The notes beneath the pieces were generated by a model. That model searched no databases and was not told the origin of the DNA. It saw nothing but the letters and a program-made list of their open reading frames with translations. The position numbers were made by a program, and so were the translations under genes. A stretch of 64,000 nucleotides of DNA. It comes from Eudorina sp. 2006-703-Eu-15. Lineage: Eukaryota > Chlorophyta > Chlorophyceae > Chlamydomonadales > Volvocaceae. Below are positions 36,085-46,634 of the stretch, one piece after another. Numbering within the stretch: the first letter of the stretch is position 1; every line of letters begins with the position of its first letter. The DNA lies in contig BDSI01000194.1 in NCBI GenBank assembly GCA_003117195.1, positions 104,030 to 168,029 of the forward strand, in the 5' to 3' direction.

Positions 36085-36654
36085 ACTTGAGCAATTGAAT
36101 CACATTACATGATTTCCTGCATGCATAAAACACTTATGTTTATTGGCATTGTATACACCGCTCTGTTCTTCACGTATCATACGGCCAAGGCTTGCACGGC
36201 CTGGCACGACAGGGGTACAGTGCAACATAAACAAATTCTACGTATAGGCCTCATTATTATTTGTAAATTTCATGTTTATATTGCACATGACGACACACGA
36301 AACTTTATTGAATCAATCTGTAAACCCCACAGACCGGGCCAATCAGGCGAACGGGCCAACTCTCACACCTCAAATTTCATTATTATATTTGACTGCTGAG
36401 ATATTGTATGGGATAACATACGGCCTTAGAGCCTTGGACTCACCTTTTGTGCAGGCCATGACCCTGTTGGTGGGCGGAACAAGGAACAACAAAAACAAAA
36501 AACGATGGCAATCAAATTTGTGTTGAGTAGGGAGATAGTGTGGCTTGGCATTATCATGGCGTAGATAGCGTGGACCAACGACCGGGCGTGTCTATCAGCC
36601 GTGCGATCATCGTCAGGAGAAGGACAGCCTTGGGGTTTTGGAGGATTGGCACAA

Positions 36655-39189
36655 ATGTTTCAACCCAGCAAAGAACTATGGTGTGCATTCACCTTCATAT
36701 CCTGGTCTGTCATGGTGTCGGCATCGTTGGGTTGGACTGGCTTCCACCCAGATTGTCCAACAGAAACCACGCGTGGCGTCTTCGAGAGGATCCAAGATAT
36801 TACATCTTTACTTCACGGCTCTCTCCTGCCGACGAGCTTGTGCATTTTCAACCCATCCGTAACGCGCCTCCATGGCGACCTGTTCCTTTGGTCTGCACGC
36901 GCGTACAAGGTCCGGGACCCCACCCTCGGGTGCGTGGCAGACATCACGGTTGCCATGCCGTCCTTATCAAGAGACGCGCGGGCTGGCTCGAACTCTCTGG
37001 TGCTCGCGGTTACCCGTACTACATGGAACCCGGATGGACCGCTGAACCACACCCTGTTGGGCTTGTCCCAGGTATGCAGCTGGATGGCCTCGCCTGGGCA
37101 TAGAACCCATCATCGCTATCATACAGCTTTGGCTGACGGTGCTGATGTGCGCATGCTGATGTGCGCAAGCTACTGTCGTCCTTTCCAAGGGGGCACAGCA
37201 ATGTACCGCGGCAAGCTCGGTGAGACTTGACATTGACATTGAGGTTGCCAAACCTGCACAGTGGCCCCTCCCACCCGGGAGACTCCATCGACGCCCTAGC
37301 TCCCCTGCTCCGTTAGGCACCCAGCTACACACGGTGAGGCTGCACGCGCCCCCGCGGGCACGCCCTTCCTTCTGCCCCCGCCTGCCACGCCGCCCGCGCA
37401 GTTCCACGTCCCTATCGAGGACGGCCGGCTGTTCAAGGACGATGACGGTGCCGTGTGGGTGATCAGCTACGTGCCCCGGGCGGGCTCCATAGCCGTGACA
37501 TCGGTGCAGGTCAGCTGCGCCGCCCAGGCATCCGGCGCCGTGAACTGCGATATGGGCCTGGGCGGCACCCGGCTCTTGTGGTACACGCGGATGCACAGGG
37601 TGGGTGGTGGGCGGTGGTGGGCAGGGGCGGTGCGTGTTGGGCGGTGGGCGGTCTGGACGGGGGCCGGTGGGCGGTGGGCGGTGGGCGGGTCCACCACGTG
37701 TTTGTGCTTGCGCCTTGACGGGGGGGAGGCGAACCTGCGACCCATTCGGTGCCTGTTCGCTAGAGTTCGCTGTTTTGACTGACATGAGGGGGTAGCAGGG
37801 GGCGTGTGTCCTCCTGGAGGGACGGCCTGCCTCGCGTCTATCAGGGCGGGGAGGGGCCGCCTTGAAGCCAAGCCAAGTGCTGGACACTGAAGGCTGTAGA
37901 GGCGCTGCATGGCCTGTGCGGCGACAAAGGCCGTCGTTAGGGGACTCGGTATACGTGGGGTGCTGTAGACACCGCCGCTAGCCAGGCCGGTCGGCGGAAA
38001 GCGTACGGCGCGGGTGCTCGCCATGCAGCTTCCGCACGGCGTTTGGAAGTGCGGTACGGCGGCCGTACCGCAGCCTGCTCTCCCCGGGCGCGGCACCCCC
38101 GAACGGTCGAGGGGTGTCCGAACCCTGCGCTGGAGGTGCGCTGATGCGAGCCACGCCGGGGCTCCTGGCCGGTTTCCTACGAGACACGTGACAAGCTGCA
38201 TGCGCATTCAGGCGCCGCCCCGTGAATGTCAATGAAATGAATGAACATTACAGCGGACCCCAAAAGGCGTCAATGTCAAAAGTGCATTTCTGATGTGCCC
38301 GCCTGCTTCGTTTCCGCCCTTCCGTCATGCCGTCCCCTTGCGTGGGCCCGCCACGCTGCCGCTCCGTCGCTCAGGTCGAGAAGAACTGGGTGAGTGGGTC
38401 GGCGCCCGGCGGGCATCCACACCTGCCGTACTGGCTTGTTCCCCGGCGTACGGCCCTCATGATGTCCTCGTGTGCACTGCCCGCAGGTCCCCATCAACGG
38501 ATCCACCCTCATGTCGTACCCCAGGTACCCGGCCTTCACACCGCACAGCATCTTCGACTGGGGAAGCTACCACGAGCCCATGATCAAGCACGACTTTGAC
38601 AGCGTCGCCTCGAACGAGACGTTCTTCGTTGATATCCAGCGTTTCTACCCGGACCTTGTGAATTTCGCGGGCTCGACACCAGCTGTACTGCACGACGATG
38701 GGATGTCGTACGTGGCGGTCGCGCATGTTCGCGCCCACCCGATGTGCTACCACGACCCGGCCAACTCGTCCGCCGGCATCGGACGCACCTGCGAGGCGTT
38801 CGCTGCCCAGCCGCAGCGCCCGGGCGCGCGCTTCTTCACATTTCGGCACACCGACGGCAAGGACTACGTGCACAACTCCAAGGAGTACGGCTTCGTGTTC
38901 TACCGGTGAGTGCGCGCGGTGGCGGCCTTGAAAAAGAAATTGTTGCAATTGATGAATGTTGTATTCAAAGGAAAATGTTAATGCAATCCGTCGGACGGAC
39001 GCGCGAGTGCCTTCGGTCGAGCAAGGCGGGATGTGGCCCCTCACGCCCTTCTCCTTCCCCCGCGAAGGGAGGAGAGTAGTGCTTCGGCGGTCTTTCCGTT
39101 AGGGCTGGGCTAGCAGCCCTTGGCCAGTGCCAGGCCCGGTCAAATATGTAACACACCATACACACCCGCAGTCCTCTGCATGTCCTCTG

Positions 39190-39231
<42 letters not shown>

Positions 39232-39876
39232 CGTTACATATCTGCCGGGCCGACGCTGGCCGGGGACGCTAACCCGCCCCATACGGGAGACCGCCGAAGC
39301 ACTCTCCCAGAGCACTGGGAGAGGGGCGAGGAGACACAGCACGGGACCACAAGGGTGCCGTGCACCCGGGGCCTCTAGCCCCATCTAAAACGCGCCACGA
39401 GGTCAGGCACCAAGCCAGCCTGCCCTTATAAAGCCGATCACGGGGCCAACTCAAACAAAACCCCTACACGTCCAGCGCAACCAGCAGAAGGCCAGGCTCA
39501 CACGGCAAAAAGGGACCACGCAACGGAGCGAGCACTATGCAGGTGGCACGGCTCCGATCCTCCTGTGTGTGTGCCGGCCTTGGACCCACGATCTTGCCGC
39601 ACGCCGCGCAGGTTTTCCGCATCCCCGCCGTACGAGATCACGCATTTCAGCTTCGGCTACATTCCATGCGCCTACCACCACTACGGCGTGGCTTACCCAG
39701 CTGGCCTGGACCGCGTAGGGCCCCGAGGCGATTTCCTCATTGCCTACGGCGAATCGAATCGATACGCTCGCCTGCTCACCATCTCCGCCGCCAACATGGA
39801 CAAACTGCTGCTTCCCATCGCCGAGATGCGCAACTTTGCTGCATCTTACCAACTCTGCACTGTGCCGTGCGCATAA
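36655..39876 (+). CDS. Secretory GH130-like five-bladed propeller protein
   Basis: Five exons join in phase: 36655-37071, 37402-37599, 38375-38389, 38487-38905 and 39612-39876, for 437 aa ending in TAA. Residues 1-27 (KELWCAFTFISWSVMVSASL) look like a signal peptide or anchor. Propeller-type motifs follow in order: CIFNPSVTRLHGDLFLW (63-79), IEDGRLFKDDDGAVWVISY (144-162), VEKNW (206-210, the 15-nt micro-exon), GSTPAVLHDDGMSYVAVAHV (from about 270) and FLIAYGESNRYARLLTIS near the end. The spacing resembles GH130 mannoside phosphorylase/hydrolase-type proteins and their eukaryotic relatives, which act on beta-mannosides or transfer mannose. Substrate and direction of reaction are unknown. It converges on a pyruvyltransferase-family gene 2.2 kb away, so a role in secreted glycans is likely but inferred. 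Confidence 0.75.
38243..38272 (-). repeat. Terminal motif of small inverted-repeat family B (single end)
   Basis: GAACATTACAGCGGACCCCA is shared, with small differences, with ends at 45549, 45609 and, more loosely and inverted, 40985 and 45045. It lies in the intron 37600-38374 of the GH130-like gene. Only one end is seen here. Confidence 0.5.
38375..38389 (+). other. 15-nt micro-exon coding VEKNW
   Basis: The five codons are flanked by a pyrimidine-rich acceptor (CCGTCGCTCAG) and a strong donor (GTGAGT). Phase is 0 on both sides. Without it the product would lack E-K-N-W, a motif reminiscent of conserved blade residues in GH130-type propellers. Automated gene finders would probably miss it. 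Confidence 0.75.
39190..39228. repeat. (GT)n array
   Basis: About 18 GT units in intron 38906-39611 of the GH130-like gene. Confidence 0.95.
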
Positions 39877-42112
39877 GATTTGTGCACTGTACGCTGCGCC
39901 CTGTGCGCTGTGCACTGTGCATGTGGGGACACGCACGGCTTGTCCTAAGCCGTGCGTGTCTGGGTAGGGCGTGTGCGGTGCCGTACGGTGTGGTGGTGTA
40001 GGATAGGCTCTCCGGGACGCCGGCATGTGCGTGGGTGCGGAAAGATCCGGGGGCAGGGGCGGGCGTACCTGTGTGTATCACTGCAATGCGGGTGAGAGCG
40101 GAAGAAGCCCGGCAGGTTCTGGTCCCCATCGCTGAGGCGCCATGAGGCTTGAGGCGGCACCGGTGGACAGTACACGGGGGGCTTGTTGCGGACACGCCAA
40201 CGTGGGGATCGACGGGCCACGTTTCCAACGCAGCTGCAACCATTTTGAACGGGACCCTAGGAATGAGAGGTGCTCTATAAAACTCCATGTGGCATTTTTG
40301 TTGTTGTTAACGAAAGAATGAATGCATCAATTAAACAATGCTAAATGTTAGGATATCAAGGTGCAGAGGACCCGACGCGTGATGAGCAGTGATACGGTAG
40401 GGACGGTTACGGTTACCCTCGGGTACAGTGTGTGGGCCGCAAACACAGACTGGGAGGGTAAGGGCCAGTGGTGGCGTTAGACGCCCGATCACCGCATACT
40501 CCTGGGCGATGTCCGGCAGGGTGGCGACTGGGGACTCAACTGGGGACGTGATACAAGCGGCTGAGCTCCCAAAGGAGATGGGAAGATCCCGTTCGAGCTG
40601 GACCTGAGCTCCCCGGTCGCAGAGCTGGTGATTTGTGGTTGGGGCGCAGTGTGCAAGAAGCACCTGGGGTTTTCGCTGGTCCTCCGAAAGAGGAGGGGAC
40701 CGGGGTTGGGTCTGCGGTAGCACCAACGGTTACCTGCGGGACCTGCAGGGACGGCAGGAGATACGGCTCTGTTGCCACGAATTGACTGACTGGCTGACCG
40801 AGTGTTACAGCGGGATCCTACCACCATGCCGAGGGCCGGGACTCGACTGAGCCGTCGTCTCCTCACGCCTTTTGCTGTTGAGTGCAAACGGTCTCTTAAC
40901 TACCGAGTATCAGTGCGCAGCAACACCTTCCCTGACACAGCTCATCGCATGCCAAATGGCTGGTGAGGAAGCTTCGGCTGTCGCCGATGGCTGTCACCGA
41001 TGACCCCGCGGGGTCCACTGTAGCATCCTTAATGATAACATTACCATACTTTGAATAATTGTAAGCCATAATCACAACCCAACGATGGTTCATTCTTCAT
41101 TGCACCCGTACCGCTCTCGTACCGGTCCGTACTGATTGAAGGTGGGACAAAAAAAGGATCCGCCACCCAGCGAGGACAGAAACAATAAGCCGACCCCAGC
41201 CAACTTAAGCCGCCATGTGAGATGTGACATAACCCCACCACCCGCCGTCACCAATGACCCACTCAATCCGACACATGTAGAATTCTACCCGCAGTGCCGC
41301 CGCATACAGAGAAGCCAGCAAGCCATGAGGTACGCCCGCATCTACATGAAGAACCTCCGCCTGGCAATGCGAGATGAATAAACTGCGGCCTTTTCAGGCC
41401 TGACACGGATACTTACGTGCTTGGCGTACAGCAAGCCAACGACGGAAAGCGCCTGTGAAACGCGACGCGAACACAAGACCCACCCGCCGACAGCGGGCAC
41501 CTACACGCACACACATACATACACACGTGCGTGCATCACAATCGTACAGGGAGGTACCAGTCAGCGGGCCAGTCGCATGCATGCAGGTGCGCACAACAGG
41601 GTTATTGCACCTGAGGAAGCTACCTGCCGGCGCTGTCAAGGATAACCATGTTGCAGCGGACCCACGGGTCATCGGTCATGAAGCGAGACCCTCAGGCCCA
41701 CCGCGACCTTGTCCGGGCCACGCACCCTCCTACTCACTCCGTCATCCACCCGGTGCACACGTCCGCGAGCCCCGCCCCTACCCAGTTGCCATTAGTACTT
41801 CAAAACTTCGAGCAGCTGCCTTCTGAGGGCTGCTGTACCTGCGTCGCCGTCAGTGCACATCATCCGTACAGTGCCGCGTGCTCCCCTGGCGCCAACACAG
41901 GCTGGTTCGGGCCCTTGCGCCTGCGAGGACGGCCATGCGTGCAGCCCCCACTCCCGCAGCGGGTCCATGGTACTTCACAAACGATGGACACATCGAAAAC
42001 ACGGACCTCCGGACCTCCGGACGGACCCGCCGTCAAACCCCACCGCCGCCGTTGTTGGGTTTCTCAAGCCAGCCACACCAACGCCTGCCCGCCTGCGCGG
42101 TACCCCGTGGTT
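39877..42112. other. Convergent intergenic region
   Basis: This region lies between the 3' ends of the GH130-like and pyruvyltransferase-family genes. No supported exon was found. It contains a candidate 0.7-kb inverted-repeat element at about 40985-41685. Open frames at 40489-40887 and 41648-42337 overlap others on both strands without domain support. Confidence 0.5.
40985..41685. mobile_element. Candidate non-autonomous element with ~35-bp imperfect terminal inverted repeats
   Basis: The left end reads GTCACCGATGACCCCGCGGG, then GTCCACTGTAGCATC. The right end, at about 41643-41685, is its inverted counterpart: ATGTTGCAGCGGACCCACGG, then GTCATCGGTCATG. The interior has no transposase-like frame. 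Related ends occur at 45045, 45549, 45609 and 38243, which suggests a family. Target-site duplication was not established. Confidence 0.45.
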
Positions 42113-43408
42113 TCACCCGAAAACGAGGTCTATGAGCGCGATGTCGCGGTGCCGGTCGATCTTAATGAGCACGTCCGTGAAGGATTTATAGCTGTCCGGG
42201 ATGATCTTGTCCACAAACTGCTTGAGGCTGCTCGCGTACAGGGGATACGCGTGGGCGATGGCTCTGTTGAACGCCGCCCGCTGACGGGCGTGCCGACTCC
42301 GCGCCTGTCGCAGGAGCGCCGCAACTGCAGCCAGTGAGCCGTCAAACTCGTCGTGGCGGACGAAGAACTCCCGCCACATCTCCGCTCCGACAGTGCCCAT
42401 CAGAAAGTCCTGGGCCTTGAGCGGGATGGCCTTTTCGTACGGCATGACGAAGGGTGTCCCGGCGGCTGACGCCATGACCGCAGCGTGCAGCCGGTTGGAG
42501 ACCAGGAGGCTGCACCGGGACAGGAGCGCCAGCCAGATGCTGTAGTGGCTGATGTGCGTGTTGAAGAACAGCCTGCCCTCCGCCACACGCTTGGAGCTCA
42601 GGGCCTCCTGGTACATGAGCTCCTGGTGCTTGGCGGTCGAGGGATCCACGGGCAGTAGCACCACGATGTACTTCTGCGCCCACGACTCCACCAGCGCGGC
42701 CGTGTCTATGAAGTTGGACGTCCGAGGCTGCCCGAAGCGCAGGGCGCCGCTGACGCAGAGCACGGGGTCGGAGCTCGACTGCACGGCCTTGTCCAAGTCC
42801 CTGACGGTCTGTGTCGAGAACCTGGGAAAGATCCGGCCGGCCAGGATTCCCGAGTCGCCGAAGACGGGCAGCTGGTACTTGGCGGCGCCCATGTTGTAGT
42901 GCCCCGACATGTTCGCGAGGAGGTCGTTGGTGAGGGGACCGCGCACGCCGCCCCAGACAGGAGGCTCAAGGCATCGCAGGTTGCGGGCGTCGTACTCATT
43001 GTGGGGGAGCTGCGTGCCGGTTCCGTGGACGTACACGGGCAGCTTGGCGGCCCCCACGCCGTCGCACTGCTCGGTTCGTGGGTTTCTGACGGACTCAAGC
43101 AGGGACCCGCCGCCCAGGACGGCAAAATTGTACGACGAGTAATTGACCGCACGCGGCCTACGTATGGAGAAGGGTTGCTGGTATTCTAGGTGGACATGCT
43201 TGAACATGCCCGGCTGCAGCAGGGAGTCGCGCAACAGATGGCCGAAGATGTCGAGGACAAGCTCGTCGCCCAGGTTCGCCCGCCCAAGCCAACCCAAATA
43301 AAGGCCCTGAAGCCGTCCGACATTTGTGAACGTGCATTCTAGGCATGGAAGGGCCAGCGATAAGATGAAAAACGCCAATTCGTTGTGGCCTCGCGCACGG
43401 CCTGGCAT
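42113..43408 (-). CDS. Polysaccharide pyruvyltransferase-family protein, intronless
   Basis: A single exon codes 431 aa from ATG at 43408. The frame is open a little further upstream to a GTG, but ATG is preferred because it is followed directly by a hydrophobic signal or anchor segment (ELAFFILSLALPCLECTF, residues 10-27). The family (CsaB/Pvg1-like) moves pyruvate from phosphoenolpyruvate onto sugars to form ketals. Family-type features in order: LGWLGRANLGDELVLDIF (38-55), VLGGGSLL (97-104), YVHGTG, VWGGVRGPLTNDLL (151-164), FGDSGIL (183-189), and near residues 300-335 SNRLHAAVMASAAGTPFVMP with a following YEKAIPLKAQDFL. Length and motif order fit the family. A secretory-pathway location parallels fission yeast Pvg1 in the Golgi. 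Absence of introns among intron-dense neighbours is notable and could mean retroposition or lateral origin. Acceptor glycan is unknown. Confidence 0.85.
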   Translation of the reverse strand: MPGRARGHNELAFFILSLALPCLECTFTNVGRLQGLYLGWLGRANLGDELVLDIFGHLLRDSLLQPGMFKHVHLEYQQPFSIRRPRAVNYSSYNFAVLGGGSLLESVRNPRTEQCDGVGAAKLPVYVHGTGTQLPHNEYDARNLRCLEPPVWGGVRGPLTNDLLANMSGHYNMGAAKYQLPVFGDSGILAGRIFPRFSTQTVRDLDKAVQSSSDPVLCVSGALRFGQPRTSNFIDTAALVESWAQKYIVVLLPVDPSTAKHQELMYQEALSSKRVAEGRLFFNTHISHYSIWLALLSRCSLLVSNRLHAAVMASAAGTPFVMPYEKAIPLKAQDFLMGTVGAEMWREFFVRHDEFDGSLAAVAALLRQARSRHARQRAAFNRAIAHAYPLYASSLKQFVDKIIPDSYKSFTDVLIKIDRHRDIALIDLVFG

Positions 43409-44607
43409 TATGACCGTCAACCGTATTGACACCACCCAATAATTATTCTGCTTTTATAAAGATAAATTGAAGGTGTATTTAAATTTGGTGACAAGGCGAT
43501 GTAAGTATGTAGGTCATTGTCGCTGTCGCTAGTCGAGCACGAAGCTGTGAAGGATTATCGATAGCACGTTAAACATTCAGCAGTTAATTTACGGCCGTAT
43601 TATGAATGTAAATGAGAAATATTGGCGTTGGGCCAAACTGTCCATGATGGCCCTCGTGGGACGAGACAAACAATCCAATAACAGGTTAGCAAAGGAAGGG
43701 CGAACGGCAAGAATGAAATAAATAATGTACCACTTAAAATCAGAAAATGCAGCCGTTAAACATTCCGGGTGCTAGGGTGCTACGTTGGAAGCTAAAGCGT
43801 CAGCACTCAAAATACTGTGAAGGTGTAACTGCGTCAATAAGTTTCACGTAGCTGTTTCACATTCAAATATATCTAGTTTATATTGCACACCGACTTTACT
43901 GGGATAACCCTGAAGATAAAGCCGTCAGGGACAGAACGTACATACCGAGGCCACTCGCCACATACATTGGCATAAATCAACGTTGGAGCTTTTAGCTGTA
44001 AATTTTGTCCCGAACTTCTGTTAAGTTTTAAAAAAATAATTCCATCGCCACAGCTTGCCGCCGCTCGCCCGTCGCCCAGGACTCCAGCGACGGTCACCGA
44101 CAGCAGCTGACAAAACAATACTTTTTATAGAATCTGGTAGTCATTACAATCTAATCAAATTCTCCATATGTCCGATCACTTTTACAAGGCATGTATCCAT
44201 GACTGACAGTCGCGAAAAGTCCGAAACAGCCCAAAACAGAATCAGCTGCATGTGCGCTAAACGGAGCCGTTATTACTGACCAGTGCACTTGAAATTGTTG
44301 TAAGATATTGATGGCGTTGTTGAGAACACGATTGATGTTTCTGAAGTGCTGTTGAATGCGGACGCCTGGCCTGCAGGCCTGCCCCGGCCTGCCCGCTACA
44401 TGAAGGTCGCAATTCCATTTAGGTGGTGCCTGATGGGAACCCGGTCCCGTTCTATCTTTGTATGACCGACGTAAGTCCACTCGGGGCCATTTACCTGCTA
44501 TCGATATTTTTGGCGGTTGATTGCATAGGCGGCGGACCCCACAACGGGAATATACGTGATACCACAGGTAATTCTGGTTAGCATTATCCTTTAGGTATAA
44601 ATATGAC

Positions 44608-45155
44608 ATGTTAGGGTGGACCCTGGCCGACGCCCGGGCAGTCCAACGGGCCCCGGCTGTATTTTAGCAGGGTAACTACACCCCCCATCAACGACAGTGC
44701 AACCCGGTGCACCATTCCACTAAGGAGCAGCTGGCCAACGACACCGTGAGTGTCGGCGCGTCAGGGTAGGCTCCTGGAACCCGTAGCAGCCCGTCTATCC
44801 AACCGGCGAGCATTCGTTTTGCGGTGTGCAACTGTGGCAGGCTGTGGCAGTGCTGGCTTGCCCCCACCACAGTGCTCCAACGGGCCCCGGCAGCACCGTA
44901 TCCCCAGTAACCAGCGAGGACTGTGCCCTTATCCTCGTCTGGCGTCGGCGGACGAGGCTGCCCTGGCCCCTTGCAGGCAAGGCACTGGCTGGCAGCAGTA
45001 ATAAGACAGCCTGTCCGGGCACACATCGACACATACGTTCGGCTGTCACCGATGACCCAGGGGGTCCACTGTAACATCATTTACATGACATACACGTCGC
45101 TATCTGGGCCCGTTGGAACACCCGGTCAGGATACGGGTCCACCTTGTAACGGTTA
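44608..45155. mobile_element. Candidate small inverted-repeat element, family A
   Basis: The left end has ATGTTAGGGTGGACCC and, 20 bases on, CCAACGGGCCCC. The right end (45106-45155) has the inverted order GGGCCCGTTGG, then GGGTCCACCTTGTAACGGTT. The imperfect inverted repeats are about 50 bases long around a 450-base core that also holds a family-B-like motif at 45045-45085. No protein is encoded. A solo right end with the same motif lies at 59983-60027. Confidence 0.5.
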
Positions 45156-45596
45156 ATTAATTAATACACGTACACGCAAGCAAATAATGTTTGAAACTAG
45201 ACTCCAGGTCCCCAGGTCTCGTGAGCGTCGAACCCAAGTATCCAGCTTTTGTGAAAGAACCGTCTTCAACGACGGGGGTCGAGGGTGGCAAGGAGGGTAG
45301 CGAGCTGGTGACGGAGCGGTCAAGAACTGGATCCACCCTTGGTCTGGCTGTTGCTGGCACGCCAGACATCCTGCAGTCATCCGCATCATGAGTTTATGAC
45401 CACTTTCTTTTCGGATAGGAGTGCTAGGGCGATGCGGGCCGGCGGCACAGGGCAGCACGTCTGTGGGCCTTCCGACGGGCCCGACGGACTGGGCTCTTGG
45501 GGCTTATGCAAGCTAAGCTGTTCCGCTGGAGCCCGACCCAACGGAATGAATGGATGAATGTTACAGCGGACCCCCAAACGGGATCAACCAATGGAA

Positions 45597-46172
45597 TGAA
45601 TGAATGTATGAATGAACGTTACAGCAGACCCCAAAGGGATCACCGGTGTATACCAGGGCAAGCCCCAGCAGGCCCCACCGCCAAGGCGGCAGGACACCTC
45701 CACACCTCAACGCCGCACCCAAAAACACACCGGGCCATGACCCCACCCAGCCAGACACCGAAGCAAGCAGAGGCGCGCAGCGGGGCAACACTACCAAAGG
45801 GATAGGCACAGCAGAGGGCAGAATCCCCAGAAGTGGATAAAGCCAAGCACAGGGGAATGTCAATATAAGTCACCCTGCACCCATGCTCCATCACCTCCGC
45901 CGGGCCGCTGCCGGGCCCGCATGCGCCACATTCGTCTGTCCCGCACCCCAGCAGACCCCAGCTCCAGCCCGCCCGAACTCCGCCTCGCCCACAAATCATG
46001 CCATAGCGAGGGGTAACGAAACAACCGTAGTGTTATTGGTACATATGCACACCTAAACACAGCTCCGGGAAAACCTGAGACCACGCAGACTACCCCGAAA
46101 CACCCTTTGCCAGCAACGCACACAAATTTGCACAATCACCTGTAACATTCATTCATTCATTCAATCACCTAT
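45597..46172. mobile_element. Candidate small inverted-repeat element, family B
   Basis: The left end has GAATGAATG units running into GAACGTTACAGCAGACCCC (45609-45630). The right end (46139-46172) has the inverted form CCTGTAACATTCATTCATTC. A second left-type end with the same GAATGAATG/GTTACAGC sequence is at 45540-45570. The interior shows no transposase frame. Confidence 0.4.
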
Positions 46173-46196
46173 GAGTGGCAAATGCCATGTGCAGAT

Positions 46197-46245
46197 TTTT
46201 GGTTCAGATTATGTGTATAAGATTATGTGTATAAGATTATGTACG
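46197..46245. repeat. 15-bp tandem repeat
   Basis: About three copies of AGATTATGTGTATA, about 400 bases upstream of the SCC3 start codon. Confidence 0.9.
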
Positions 46246-46634
46246 TTTCACAACACGTTCTAATTAAGCGTCCCTTGCTGCTAATGTTGTCAGCTCCGGT
46301 TTCAGCGAGCGAACCAGAAGGCTCTTCAGCACTTACAGTAAAAGTTAACTTAAAAGGAGCAGACGTACCATCGTACTAGCTTGTCACGCGTCGCACACAA
46401 TCGCAACGCATCACGGTCTATGCAGAGCATTCTCAGCATGCCGTACACATGAATTTCTCGCCATGCAAGCGAGTTCAGAGACGGCTTGCATGCTGTTTGA
46501 TGAACCTTAACCTTTGAAGCTTCAATTCATTACTAAACCTTTACCTTGTCCAAGGCCTTCCCGCCTCTGACTACATTGTAGACGGACCTCCGAAGGCTTC
46601 TTCCCCTAGGATTGACTTTTAAAGTGGTACTCTG

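Larger units (their letters stand above)
33629..36654. other. Intergenic region with no firmly supported gene
   Basis: This region follows the EF-hand gene and precedes the GH130-like gene. It starts with an 11-bp tandem array. Open frames at 34395-34601 and 34774-35496 lack splice partners or recognisable domains. A GT array is at 35696-35738. The one segment with protein-like composition is the minus-strand frame at 35860-36084, listed separately. The DNA from 36085 to 36600 is AT-rich and should hold the promoter of the GH130-like gene. Confidence 0.5.
43409..46634. other. Intergenic AT-richer region with inverted-repeat elements
   Basis: About 3.2 kb between the divergently transcribed pyruvyltransferase-family and SCC3 genes. 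No exon chain was found. It carries two candidate small elements (about 44608-45155 and 45597-46172) and short tandem repeats at 46197-46245. The first 500 bases next to 43409 and the last 400 before 46635 are the likely promoters. Confidence 0.55.
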
